A program made the translations under genes and the position numbers. A DNA stretch of 17,279 nucleotides from an uncultured Clostridia bacterium (lineage in GTDB: Bacteria; Bacillota; Clostridia; Christensenellales; UBA1242): contig CALWII010000031.1 in assembly GCA_944380695.1 (NCBI GenBank), positions 1-17,279 of the forward strand. Direction: 5' to 3'. The first letter of the stretch is position 1, and each line of letters opens with the position of its first letter. The notes under the pieces were generated by a model. It was given only the letters and a program-made list of their open reading frames with translations, was not told the DNA's origin and searched no databases. Below, one piece after another: positions 6,505 to 13,664 of this stretch.

Positions 6505-7205
6505 ATAAATGTGCATTGATTACGGGTGCTTCTGGTGATATAGGTAGAAGTATCGCTCAGATGTTAACGAACGGGGGGTATGACCTTTATTTATGTGCTT
6601 TTAAAAATGAGGTTGATACATCTTTTATTAAAACTAATGTGAAAGTTCTGCATTTTGATCAAGCAGATGCAAAACAGGTTGAAAAAGCTTTTGATGAATT
6701 AGCAAGAAAACAAATTAAGTTTGACCTAGTGGTTTGTAATGCCGGTATCGCCGAAAATGAAGCGATGCTTATTGATAAATCTGTTTCTGAAATTGACAAC
6801 ATTATTAAAGTTAATTTGAATGGGACTATTTACTGTAATAAATTTGCTATTCCACTAATAAAAAAAGGTGGGAGTATTGTTAATATAGCTTCTTTTTTAG
6901 GCGTTTATGGAGGAAGTTGCGAGGCTGTTTATTCGGCGACAAAGGCCGGGATTATTGGTTTAACAAAAGCACTAGCTAAAGAAATTGCTCCATTAAATAT
7001 TAGAGTAAATAGTATAAGTCCAGGATTTATTCAAACGAAGATGAACAGTTGCTTTTCGGAAGAAGAAAAAATGCAAATAATTGAAAAAACACCTTTAAAC
7101 AGGGCAGGCAATGGTAGTGATGTTGCTCGTGCTGTGATTTATCTTGCAAACAGCGATTTTGTTACCGGTGAAAATTTAATTGTTAGTGGGGGTTTGATAA
7201 TTTAA
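6498..7205 (+). CDS. FabG-like short-chain dehydrogenase/reductase
   Basis: A 235-residue classical SDR. It has cofactor motif TGASGDIG (9-16), NAG (81-83), the structural Asn106 region, catalytic Ser132, Tyr145 and Lys149 (YSATK), and the PGFIQTKMN segment. It is most similar in pattern to 3-oxoacyl-ACP reductase, which reduces the beta-keto group in fatty acid elongation with NADPH. Many SDRs share this pattern, so FabG is a family-level call. ATG 6498 lies inside the end of degV (ATGTTAA overlap); an in-frame TTG at 6489 would add three residues. The only upstream ribosome-like sequence is AGGTG at 6483-6487, so coupling to degV translation is likely. Pairing with a fatty-acid-binding protein supports a lipid role. 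A lone fabG outside a fab cluster may be an extra copy. Confidence 0.9.
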   Translation: MLNKCALITGASGDIGRSIAQMLTNGGYDLYLCAFKNEVDTSFIKTNVKVLHFDQADAKQVEKAFDELARKQIKFDLVVCNAGIAENEAMLIDKSVSEIDNIIKVNLNGTIYCNKFAIPLIKKGGSIVNIASFLGVYGGSCEAVYSATKAGIIGLTKALAKEIAPLNIRVNSISPGFIQTKMNSCFSEEEKMQIIEKTPLNRAGNGSDVARAVIYLANSDFVTGENLIVSGGLII

Positions 7206-7213
7206 AACTAAGC

Positions 7214-7245
7214 TTTGTGTTATATTTTAAAATATTACAAATTTT
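7214..7245 (+). terminator. Possible terminator after degV-fabG
   Basis: An imperfect AT-only hairpin, TTTGT..ATATTTT with AAAATAT..ACAAA and a short bulge, is followed by TTTT nine bases after the fabG-like stop. It is weak, because it lacks GC pairs. Confidence 0.35.
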
Positions 7246-7321
7246 CCTGTTTAATTTAAAAGTATAAAAATGTATAAGATAACTGTTTATCTATTTTAAA
7301 ACTCGAATTTTGTAAAACTCA

Positions 7322-7360
7322 AAACAAGTTTTTTTTCAACAAAAAAACTTGTTTTTTTTA
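7322..7360 (+). terminator. Strong intrinsic terminator before spoIIAA
   Basis: A 13-bp stem, AACAAGTTTTTTT (7323-7335) with AAAAAAACTTGTT (7341-7353), is followed by a run of Ts. It most likely ends transcripts from degV-fabG. It leaves only about 40 nt before spoIIAA, so the spoIIA promoter either overlaps this space or lies upstream and reads through the hairpin. I could not find a sigma-H-type match (AGGAwWW with GAAT) at correct spacing. Confidence 0.75.
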
Positions 7361-7400
7361 TGGTTAGATTCTTTATACTGTTTGTCGAAGGAGGCGAAGT

Positions 7401-7709
7401 ATGAAGGTCAAGTCAAGAATTTACAATGAAACTTTATATCTACTCTTATGTGGCGAATTAGATGAGCACACTTCATCTTATGTTAGGGAAGAAATGGACA
7501 AAGCTTTTGGTAGTGGTGTGTTTAAACAAATCATTATTGACCTTTCAGAGTTAGATTTTATGGATTCAACCGGTATAGGTGTTCTAATTGGCAGATATAA
7601 AAAAATGAAAGATAGAAAAATACCTATTTATATTTGTAATCCATCAACTCACGCTGAAAAAATATTTAAAATAACAGGGCTATATGACATTATGCCAAAA
7701 ATTGTTTAG
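7401..7709 (+). CDS. spoIIAA: Anti-sigma-F factor antagonist SpoIIAA
   Basis: A 102-residue STAS-domain protein, slightly shorter than the roughly 117 of Bacillus subtilis. The phosphorylation-site motif DFMDSTGIG (52-60) places the regulatory serine at Ser56. Known role: unphosphorylated SpoIIAA binds SpoIIAB and frees sigma-F in the forespore; SpoIIAB phosphorylates it and SpoIIE reverses this. GAAGGAGG precedes ATG 7401. It is first in a three-gene operon with spoIIAB and sigF; the next ribosome site, AGGAGG, overlaps its stop codon. No promoter could be assigned with confidence. Confidence 0.97.
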   Translation: MKVKSRIYNETLYLLLCGELDEHTSSYVREEMDKAFGSGVFKQIIIDLSELDFMDSTGIGVLIGRYKKMKDRKIPIYICNPSTHAEKIFKITGLYDIMPKIV

Positions 7710-7720
7710 GAGGTTATAAG

Positions 7721-8179
7721 GTGAAACAAAATAATTTTATGGAAGTAAGATTTAAGGCGGATTCTGTTAATGAAAGCTTTGCGAGGGTTTGCGTGGCAAG
7801 TTTCTGTCTTCCACTTAATCCTTCGCTAGAAGAAATAAGTGATATAAAAACCGCTGTTTCCGAAGCTGTTACCAACTCAATTGTTCACGCATATCCAAAA
7901 GGCGAGGGAATTGTTATATTACGAGTTGAACTTGATGGAGGAGACATAGTCATTTCTGTAAGTGATGAGGGCGTGGGTATTAAAGATTATAAAAAGGCAA
8001 GAGAACCTTTTTATACTACCAAACCTGACGAAGAGCGTAGCGGTATGGGATTTTCGGTTATGGAAACATTTATGGATAGCGTGGAACTTTCTAGTAATGA
8101 AGGCAAGGGTCTTAAAGTTGTAATGAGAAAATCTTGTCGCAGCTGCGCACTGAAAGAGGGCGCTTATGCTGGACGCTGA
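7721..8179 (+). CDS. spoIIAB: Anti-sigma-F factor and serine kinase SpoIIAB
   Basis: A 152-residue GHKL-type ATPase/kinase, close to the usual 146. It shows the N-box SEAVTNSIVHAY (47-58, with Glu48 and Asn52), the nucleotide-binding SDEGVGI (81-87), and GMG (108-110) in the lid region. SpoIIAB binds and silences sigma-F before septation, and phosphorylates SpoIIAA. The start is GTG 7721 with AGGAGG at 7708-7713. The C-terminus carries an extra tail with two cysteines (SCRSCALKEG) not typical of the family as I know it. The last 14 bases overlap sigF, an arrangement that favours coupled, balanced synthesis of the sigma factor and its inhibitor. Confidence 0.97.
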   Translation: MKQNNFMEVRFKADSVNESFARVCVASFCLPLNPSLEEISDIKTAVSEAVTNSIVHAYPKGEGIVILRVELDGGDIVISVSDEGVGIKDYKKAREPFYTTKPDEERSGMGFSVMETFMDSVELSSNEGKGLKVVMRKSCRSCALKEGAYAGR

Positions 8180-8891
8180 CCAAATAAAGTTGCTTGTTTC
8201 CAAGGCACAAAAAGGAGACGATGAGGCAAAAGATCAGCTTATTTTAGAAAACTCTCCACTTATAAAAAGCATTATCAAAAGGTTTTGCGGTAAAGGGCTT
8301 GAATATGATGACTTATATCAACTTGGTTGTTTGGGTTTTGTTAAAGCTATAAAGAATTTCAATGCTGACTTTAATGTCAAGTTTTCAACTTATGTTGTAC
8401 CTATGGTTATAGGTGAAATAAAAAGATTTATGAGAGATGATGGTGCAATAAAGGTTTCTAGAGCTATAAAATCCTTAAATATGAAAATTAACAAATATAT
8501 AAATAATTATTTTTCATTAGAAAAAAGGTCTCCAACAGTAGAAGAAATCGCTAAACATTTTGGTGTTGAGGAAACTGATGTGGTGTTGGCTATGGATTCT
8601 GCAAGAATGCCTATATCTTTGTACGCTCCTGATGAAAGTTCTCAAAGCGGAGGTTCGCTTGTAATTGATGGCTTGGAAACGCTAATGTCTGATGAAAGTA
8701 TGATGACAAAAATAGCAGTCAGAGAAGTTTTAAACAGTTTGTCAAAAAGGGATCGAGCAATTATATTGATGAGATATTTTTATGACAAAACACAAAGCGA
8801 AATAGCACAAAAATTAAATGTTTCACAAGTACAAGTTTCCAGACTTGAAAATAAAATTTTGAACAATTTAAAAAAGAAGCTGTCCTCTTGA
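8166..8891 (+). CDS. sigF: Forespore RNA polymerase sigma-F factor
   Basis: A 241-residue sigma-70 family protein. Region 2 includes EYDDLYQLGCLGFVKAI (46-62) and KFSTYVVPMVIGEIKRFMRD (72-91). Region 3 follows from about residue 100, and region 4 ends with the helix-turn-helix SEIAQKLNVSQVQVSRLE. Third position after spoIIAA-spoIIAB identifies it as SigF (SpoIIAC) rather than SigG or SigB. Sigma-F directs the first forespore-specific genes after polar septation. It starts at ATG 8166 inside spoIIAB, with GAGGG at 8155-8160. Its last codons form the left arm of a terminator whose loop contains its stop codon. Confidence 0.97.
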   Translation: MLDADQIKLLVSKAQKGDDEAKDQLILENSPLIKSIIKRFCGKGLEYDDLYQLGCLGFVKAIKNFNADFNVKFSTYVVPMVIGEIKRFMRDDGAIKVSRAIKSLNMKINKYINNYFSLEKRSPTVEEIAKHFGVEETDVVLAMDSARMPISLYAPDESSQSGGSLVIDGLETLMSDESMMTKIAVREVLNSLSKRDRAIILMRYFYDKTQSEIAQKLNVSQVQVSRLENKILNNLKKKLSS

Positions 8892-8907
8892 TTAGACAGC
8901 TTTTTTT
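8877..8907. terminator. Bidirectional terminator built into two coding ends
   Basis: The stem AAGCTGTC (8877-8884) with GACAGCTT (8895-8902) surrounds a 10-nt loop; T-runs lie on both sides (T 8901-8907; A-rich 8868-8878 on the other strand). The sigF stop (8889-8891) and the lipoprotein stop (8892-8894, minus strand) are back to back inside the loop region. Confidence 0.85.
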
Positions 8908-10520
8908 ATTAATTCTTCAATTTTTTTGTTAACATCTAGTTGCGTTCTAGTGTGACCTTTTATTTTTGTATTAAGATTTAATTGATTTGCCACTACATCG
9001 TTGCTTACTGACTTTATTTTTGCAGATTCATTTTCTAAACTTGCACTACTTTGTTCGTTATATATTTTTGAATTAATCCCATTTTGTTTTTCATTGGTAT
9101 TGCTATCGTTTACGGGGCAATTTGTAAGATCTTCACAATACTCTAATTGATTAATTTCGATATTATCAAATTGATTTAACATTGTTTGACTATCATTTAA
9201 GTTTTGATTTGTTTCAGTTGTATCAAGTTCGTTATCTAAACTATCTGATTGTTTTTCGCTTTGTTTTTCAATTAAATTTTTTTTCGTCATTTTTTCTGTA
9301 TTATTTGTGTTATCAAAATTTTCTCCGTTTTTGTTTTCTAAAAACATTGCAGTTTTTTCATCGTTTATATAATTTGCCTCGCTTTGTGACATAAAGTGTC
9401 TATGTTTTTTTTCAACAGGTATTTCGTTTCTAAATGTTTTTTGTTCAACATTGTCGTCCTGTTTTTGAATGTTGGCTTCAATCATATTGACTCCATTAGA
9501 ACCTTGGAATCTTCTATTATTACCATAAAATTTGTAAGTGTCAATATTGGTAACTCCTGGGCCGTATGTGTCGGTGTTTCTGTCAGGATTAAAACCACCT
9601 CTCCAATTGTTATACCCATTGTACCCATAATATTGACCGTTATAATTTTGATTAAAGTTTTGATTGTAATTTTGGATGTTTGGGGCAGGGCGATAGTTGT
9701 TGTAATTGGTGCCGTAGTTTTGGTTCTGCAAATTTTGATTGTAAATGTTTTCCTGTAAGTTCTGTTTATCACTCAAATCGTCGTAGTATTCATTTTCATA
9801 GAGCATTTGTTGGGGTTGTCCTATTCTTTCAGTTGTATTCTGGGTGTTTGTAGTATTTTCGTTGCTGCTTACATTAGTGGTTTCGGATGAAGTGTTGCCC
9901 ATCAAATTGTCATTAAGATTTTGTTCAGTTTCTAAAACACGTAATATGTTTTCAATATTTTCTAGCGTGAGCAATAGGTTGTCCATATAACATTTTCTTG
10001 ACTCTACGCAACAAGAAAGTTTGGCTAGATTTGCGGTAAGTTCGTTTGTGTTTTCGGTATCAGAAAATTTGTAGATTTGTTTAGCGGCGTTTTTATAATC
10101 TGATTTTGTTTTATTAAGGCTGTTTGTGTATTTTTGCATACTACTTGTCAATTGATTAATCGCACTTGAATTTTGATTGCCAAGTTTTATATTTCCAGCT
10201 ATGCTTTTCTTAATGGAAATGATTTTTTTAGTTATCTTACTTGCTGTTTCACTTAAAGCCAAAGCGTTCTGTGATGAATTTTGATATGCTTGCGATATCG
10301 TAGATATTTGCGTCATTGATGCGTTTTCAGAAAAAAGCTTTGATATGTTGTCCAGGGCTAAAGCACTAGATGTGTCGCTAGTGATTGAATTAACTGTTGA
10401 TGTGGTTCGGTCTAATTGATGTGACAAACGGTTAATTATAGAGGCTTCGTTTGTACCAGAACATCCCGTAAGCGTTAAGATAGCTACCATAAAAATACTG
10501 AAAAGCAAATATTTTTTCAT
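8892..10520 (-). CDS. Large Asn-rich lipoprotein of unknown function
   Basis: A 542-residue protein with a lipoprotein signal: Lys-rich start, hydrophobic core 5-17, and lipobox LTGC with Cys20 as the lipid anchor, so it should sit on the outer face of the membrane. Residues 25-205 are Ser/Thr/Asn-rich and look helical and possibly coiled-coil, ending with Cys170, Cys171 and Cys177. Residues 205-345 are low-complexity Asn/Gln/Tyr/Gly (many NYN, QNY and NGY units). Residues 345-542 are charged and disordered-looking. I recognise no catalytic domain. AGGAGGAT lies just before ATG 10520. It converges on sigF and diverges from spoVAC, so it sits between two sporulation loci; a role in sporulation is only inferred from position. 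It could instead be a surface adhesin-like or matrix protein. Confidence 0.85.
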   Translation of the reverse strand: MKKYLLFSIFMVAILTLTGCSGTNEASIINRLSHQLDRTTSTVNSITSDTSSALALDNISKLFSENASMTQISTISQAYQNSSQNALALSETASKITKKIISIKKSIAGNIKLGNQNSSAINQLTSSMQKYTNSLNKTKSDYKNAAKQIYKFSDTENTNELTANLAKLSCCVESRKCYMDNLLLTLENIENILRVLETEQNLNDNLMGNTSSETTNVSSNENTTNTQNTTERIGQPQQMLYENEYYDDLSDKQNLQENIYNQNLQNQNYGTNYNNYRPAPNIQNYNQNFNQNYNGQYYGYNGYNNWRGGFNPDRNTDTYGPGVTNIDTYKFYGNNRRFQGSNGVNMIEANIQKQDDNVEQKTFRNEIPVEKKHRHFMSQSEANYINDEKTAMFLENKNGENFDNTNNTEKMTKKNLIEKQSEKQSDSLDNELDTTETNQNLNDSQTMLNQFDNIEINQLEYCEDLTNCPVNDSNTNEKQNGINSKIYNEQSSASLENESAKIKSVSNDVVANQLNLNTKIKGHTRTQLDVNKKIEELIKKAV

Positions 10521-10605
10521 ATTATCCTCCTACTAGTTTATTTTGAGCAAAAGTTAAGGGTTTATGCGTAACGATTTTTGTCAAAAACAACATTGAGGTG
10601 TAATT

Positions 10606-11061
10606 ATGAAAAATGAAAAATTGAACCAAGCTTATAATGAATATGTTGAAGCAAGAATACCTAAAACGAAACCATTTCCATCTTTATTTAATGCTTTTTG
10701 GGTAGGAGGATTGATATGCCTGTTGGGACAAGGAATTAATGATTTGATTATTTATCTTTTTCCAATGATGTCAGAACAAAGCGCGTGGGCGTGGACTTTA
10801 GTCGCTTTAATAGGCATTGCATCATTTTTAACTGCTGTTGGTGTTTATGACAAAATAGGAAAGTTTGCTGGCGGCGGGAGTATAGTACCTATTACAGGTT
10901 TTTCGAATTCAATTACATCACCTGCGTTAGAGTTTAAACACGAGGGAGTTATTTATGGCACTTGTGTAAAAATGTTCTCAATAGCAGGACCTGTAATTGT
11001 AACAGGGATAGTGTCGAGTGTTGTTGTTGGTATTGTTTATTATATTATTGGGTTAATATAG
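10606..11061 (+). CDS. spoVAC: Stage V sporulation protein SpoVAC
   Basis: A 151-residue membrane protein, about the usual 150. Membrane segments lie near residues 28-50, 60-82 and 117-150. Family signatures include FWVGGLICLLGQGINDLI, GVYDKIGKFAGGGSIVPITGF and SITSPALE. SpoVAC forms part of the inner-membrane channel that takes up dipicolinic acid during sporulation and releases it at germination. GAGGTG precedes ATG 10606. In Bacillus spoVAC is followed directly by spoVAD; here an unknown gene and two long gaps separate them. I saw no clear sigma-G promoter in the 85-nt divergent region shared with the lipoprotein gene. Confidence 0.95.
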   Translation: MKNEKLNQAYNEYVEARIPKTKPFPSLFNAFWVGGLICLLGQGINDLIIYLFPMMSEQSAWAWTLVALIGIASFLTAVGVYDKIGKFAGGGSIVPITGFSNSITSPALEFKHEGVIYGTCVKMFSIAGPVIVTGIVSSVVVGIVYYIIGLI

Positions 11062-11253
11062 GAATAAACCTACATTAAGATTAATGTATTATAGGCATAT
11101 AGTGATGCCATTATCTTGCTGATATTGGCTCCGTCAAGTTTTTTTGCTTAAATCATTTTGTTAATTTCACATTCAAGAATATAATATGGGTTTAAATTTG
11201 TATGGTAAACAGATTTATATTTTTTTCATATTATAAATTGGAGTTTTTTTTAT
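11062..11253. other. Gap between spoVAC and the unknown membrane protein gene
   Basis: This 192-nt AT-rich stretch holds a near-perfect inverted repeat, ACATTAA-GA-TTAATGT (11072-11087), 10 nt after the spoVAC stop and without a T-tract, plus CATATTA (11227-11233), which matches a sigma-G -10 but lacks a convincing -35. Nothing else can be assigned. Confidence 0.4.
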
Positions 11254-11880
11254 ATGTTTAAAAGAAAAATAAAAAGTATTGTCAAAAGAAAAGCGTTGGT
11301 GGCGTTTTGTGCTAGCGTGTTTTTGTTTGGGACAGCATTCACACTGACTTCTGCGATATATAATAGCGTTGTAGAAGATAAGGTAAAAAAAGCGGTGAAT
11401 GAAGAATTCGAAAATAATTCAAAATATTCTTGTGAATTACAAATGCAAGAAAGTGAGCTGTTTGACAAATACTATAAAGGTGAAATATCGAATAAACAAT
11501 TATCCAACAAAATTGAGCAAACTCGTTCGCTAGAAAACAAATTTTTAATAATATCGAAAGATAAAGAAAATAAAAATAGCGACGAAATCAATCAATTATA
11601 CAATAATTATGAAAAAAGCAAAGTCACAATGTTGGCGGGGACAGGAACGGTTGTCTTTGGCGCTTTCCCTTATGTGATATTAAGTAGTATTGATGAATCA
11701 AAAAAACGCAAAAGTCAAAAAAAGTTTTTAAAGGAAGGCGGTAACCTTGATGAGCACGAGTTTAAAGTAGACCCAAACTTTTTAACATATCCGATGCAAA
11801 AGTGCGGAGACTATGATTTAATGTTAAAAGAGAAAAAACCTGAAAAAACAAGCGTACAAAACTTTGTAAAGTTTAAATAG
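11254..11880 (+). CDS. Unknown protein with two membrane segments, inside the spoVA region
   Basis: A 208-residue protein with no family that I recognise. Basic residues 1-13 lead into a hydrophobic segment at about 14-36; a charged, helical, Glu/Lys/Asn-rich middle (40-122, likely coiled coil) follows; a second hydrophobic segment spans about 124-146; the tail is basic, then soluble. The topology suggests a hairpin with both ends in the cytoplasm and the middle outside, or a signal anchor plus one more helix. TTGGAG (11239-11244) supports ATG 11254. The gene lies between spoVAC and spoVAD in the same direction, and a terminator follows at 12002-12029, so it appears to be its own unit or the end of one that starts at spoVAC. 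A spore-membrane role is inferred only from position. Confidence 0.75.
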   Translation: MFKRKIKSIVKRKALVAFCASVFLFGTAFTLTSAIYNSVVEDKVKKAVNEEFENNSKYSCELQMQESELFDKYYKGEISNKQLSNKIEQTRSLENKFLIISKDKENKNSDEINQLYNNYEKSKVTMLAGTGTVVFGAFPYVILSSIDESKKRKSQKKFLKEGGNLDEHEFKVDPNFLTYPMQKCGDYDLMLKEKKPEKTSVQNFVKFK

Positions 11881-12001
11881 ATATTTTAAATGCGATAACA
11901 TTACAGCAAATTCAATTTATTCGCAATAATGATAATTCAAAATTTAAAAAAACAATATTTTGCCAAATCAAGTTAGCTAGCTGAAAAGTTAATTTTATTA
12001 G

Positions 12002-12029
12002 CACATTCGCATTAGAATGTGTTTTTTTT
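12002..12029 (+). terminator. Intrinsic terminator after the unknown membrane protein gene
   Basis: CACATTC (12002-12008) pairs with GAATGTG (12015-12021) around a 6-nt loop, followed by eight Ts. It separates spoVAC and its neighbour from spoVAD-spoVAE. Confidence 0.8.
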
Positions 12030-12039
12030 AAATTGCAGT

Positions 12040-12205
12040 TAGAGATGTTTAAATTTTAAGCTGTATGTCAAAAATTTCATAAGATTGGGGGAACCCACCT
12101 TAACTTTGTTTTTTAGGTTGTTGTAATGGACAAAAATTAATAAAGTTACGAAAAGCTTTATGTAGATAAAGCTAGCGCATTGACAAGATTTATAAAATAT
12201 CTTTT
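12040..12205 (+). other. Possible structured leader or small RNA upstream of spoVAD
   Basis: This gene-free stretch shows several pairings. AGATGTTT (12042-12049) can pair with AAATATCT (12196-12203), closing the region right before the spoVAD ribosome site. TGTCAA (12066-12071) can pair with TTGACA (12180-12185). Inside are TGGG-GGAA-CCCA with flanking TAAG/CTTA (about 12080-12101), TAACTTT with AAAGTTA (about 12101-12148), and an 8-bp hairpin AGCTTTAT-GTAG-ATAAAGCT (12154-12173). A leader element or a 6S-like RNA is conceivable, but I cannot match a known class, and AT-rich DNA makes chance pairing easy. Confidence 0.25.
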
Positions 12206-12217
12206 TGGAGAAGTTTA

Positions 12218-13213
12218 ATGCAAACAATAGAACTTACAAACAAACCAAAAATAGTAGGAAGTTATTCAATAGTCGGTCCAAAAGAAGGGAAAGGCCCTTT
12301 TGGAAAATATTTTGATTATGTGATGAAAAATGACAGACTCGATGAAAAAACCTACGAAAAAACTGAATGTAAAATGCTTGAACTCGCTATAACCGGAGCT
12401 TTTCAAAATGCAGGACTGCTTATAAGTCATATAAATTTATTGCTTGCAGGTGATTTGCTTAATCAAATTATATCATCTTCATACGCAGCCAGAGCTTTTA
12501 ATATGCCTTTTTTGGGGCTATTTGGAGCTTGTTCGACTATGGCGGAAAGTCTTGCTGTAGGAGCTGTATTAATTAATGGGAAAAACTTTAAAAATGTCGT
12601 TTGCGCAACGGGTTCGCATTTTTCTACAGCCGAGCGCCAATTTAGATTTCCGTTAGAATTGGGGAATCAGAGAGTCCCTACATCTCAATGGACTGTTACG
12701 GCATCTGGTGCAAGTGTAATATCACTTAATGGTGTTGGCCCTGAAATAACACAGATAACTTTTGGAAAAGTTATTGACCTTGGAATAACCGATGTTAATA
12801 ATATGGGCGCAGCGATGGCACCGTCAGCTGCCGATACGATGAGCGCACATTTTTTTGAAACAAACACCAAACCAGAAGATTATGATTTAATAGTTACTGG
12901 GGATTTGGGGAAATTAGGTGCAGAAATTTTAATTGATTTGATGGAAGCAAAAGGTTATAAACTTGGCAAAAATTATAGCGATTGTGGTCACAGTTTTTAC
13001 ACGAGAAATCAAGACACGATGTGTGGTGGCAGTGGCTGTGGTGCAAGCGCATCAGTCCTGAATAGCTACATTATAAAAAAGTTAAAAACAAAACAGTATA
13101 AAAAAGTATTGTTTATGCCAACGGGCGCATTAATGTCGACAACGGCCTCTCAACAAGGAGAGTCTATCCCGGGGGTTTGCCACGCCATTGTGCTTGAGGC
13201 GGGAGGTAATTAA
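12218..13213 (+). CDS. spoVAD: Stage V sporulation protein SpoVAD
   Basis: A 331-residue thiolase-fold protein, close to the usual 338. Recognised segments include FGACSTMAESLAVGA, ATGSHFSTAERQFRFP, TASGASVISLNG, DMNNMGAAMAPSAADT-like residues (here VNNMGAAMAPSAADT), VTGDLGKLG and the C-terminal MPTGALMSTTASQQGESIPG. SpoVAD binds dipicolinic acid and works with SpoVAC and SpoVAE at the spore inner membrane. TTGGAGAAG precedes ATG 12218. The stop shares a base with the start of spoVAE (TAATG), so the two are translationally coupled. The 337-nt gap upstream, with a terminator and a possible structured RNA, implies a promoter of its own that I could not place. Confidence 0.96.
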   Translation: MQTIELTNKPKIVGSYSIVGPKEGKGPFGKYFDYVMKNDRLDEKTYEKTECKMLELAITGAFQNAGLLISHINLLLAGDLLNQIISSSYAARAFNMPFLGLFGACSTMAESLAVGAVLINGKNFKNVVCATGSHFSTAERQFRFPLELGNQRVPTSQWTVTASGASVISLNGVGPEITQITFGKVIDLGITDVNNMGAAMAPSAADTMSAHFFETNTKPEDYDLIVTGDLGKLGAEILIDLMEAKGYKLGKNYSDCGHSFYTRNQDTMCGGSGCGASASVLNSYIIKKLKTKQYKKVLFMPTGALMSTTASQQGESIPGVCHAIVLEAGGN

Positions 13214-13566
13214 TGGAATATTTGTGGGTGTTTTTAATTGGAGGACTCGTATGCGCTATAGGACAAATATTAATTATTACGACAAAAATAACTTCTGCAA
13301 GAATATTGGTTCTTTTTGTTTTAGTCGGTGTATTACTTCAGGCGTTCAATTTGTTTAATCCTATTTCAGAGTTTGCAGGGGCGGGAATAAATGTGCCAAT
13401 TATTGGATTTGGAGCATCGCTGGCAAAAGGAGCTATGAGCGCAGTAGAATCTCGTGGACTGTTGGGAGCTTTTACCGGTGGGCTTGAAGCGACAAGCGCA
13501 GGAATTGCTGCAGCTGTAATTTTTGCTTTCATATTTTCGTTGATTTTTAAATCAAAAACTAAATAA
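13213..13566 (+). CDS. spoVAE: Stage V sporulation protein SpoVAE (AEb type)
   Basis: A 117-residue membrane protein with family segments IGGLVCAIGQ, FAGAGINVPIIGFGASLAKGA and GLLGAFTGGLEATSAGIAAAV. Hydrophobic helices lie near residues 3-22, 30-46 and 88-112. It is the small membrane partner of SpoVAC and SpoVAD in dipicolinic acid movement. GGAGG (13202-13206) precedes ATG 13213, which overlaps the spoVAD stop by one base. No spoVAA, spoVAB, spoVAEa or spoVAF lies nearby, so this locus has only the C-D-E core. Confidence 0.94.
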   Translation: MEYLWVFLIGGLVCAIGQILIITTKITSARILVLFVLVGVLLQAFNLFNPISEFAGAGINVPIIGFGASLAKGAMSAVESRGLLGAFTGGLEATSAGIAAAVIFAFIFSLIFKSKTK

Positions 13567-13580
13567 AAAAACAATATGTG

Positions 13581-13607
13581 GTATTATGTTTGTCATAATA
13601 AACACTA
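13581..13607. repeat. Palindromic repeat, copy 2 (TATTATG-5 nt-CATAATA)
   Basis: Arms TATTATG (13582-13588) and CATAATA (13594-13600) are followed by AACACTA, as in copy 1 at 512-534 but with four extra bases (TTTG) in the centre. The element lies 14 nt after spoVAE and 71 nt before yunB. It lacks a T-tract, so it is not a typical terminator. Confidence 0.5.
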
Positions 13608-13634
13608 AACACGATAAAATTTATTTCATTTTTT

Positions 13635-13655
13635 AGTTTGTTGACAAACTTTTTG
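13635..13655 (+). terminator. Small hairpin, possible spoVAD-spoVAE terminator or yunB operator
   Basis: AGTTTG-TTGA-CAAACT (13635-13650) is followed by TTTTT. It also contains a TTGACA (13641-13646), so it may instead be a -35 element or operator of yunB. The stem is only 6-7 bp. Confidence 0.4.
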
Positions 13656-13664
13656 TTAATGAAG

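Noticed and set aside
7205..7400. A sigma-H promoter for the spoIIA operon
   Set aside because: A GAAT occurs near 7304, but no AGGA-type -35 lies at the right distance, so I did not call it.
9396..9758. A 120-residue plus-strand frame inside the lipoprotein gene
   Set aside because: It is a mirror frame of the Asn-rich low-complexity tract; the minus-strand frame has a lipobox and a strong ribosome site. The 96-residue minus-strand frame at 9482-9772 is likewise a shadow.
10521..10605. A sigma-A promoter for the lipoprotein from TTGACA on the minus strand (10579-10584)
   Set aside because: At 15-18 nt downstream there is no acceptable -10, so only the -35-like hexamer is present.
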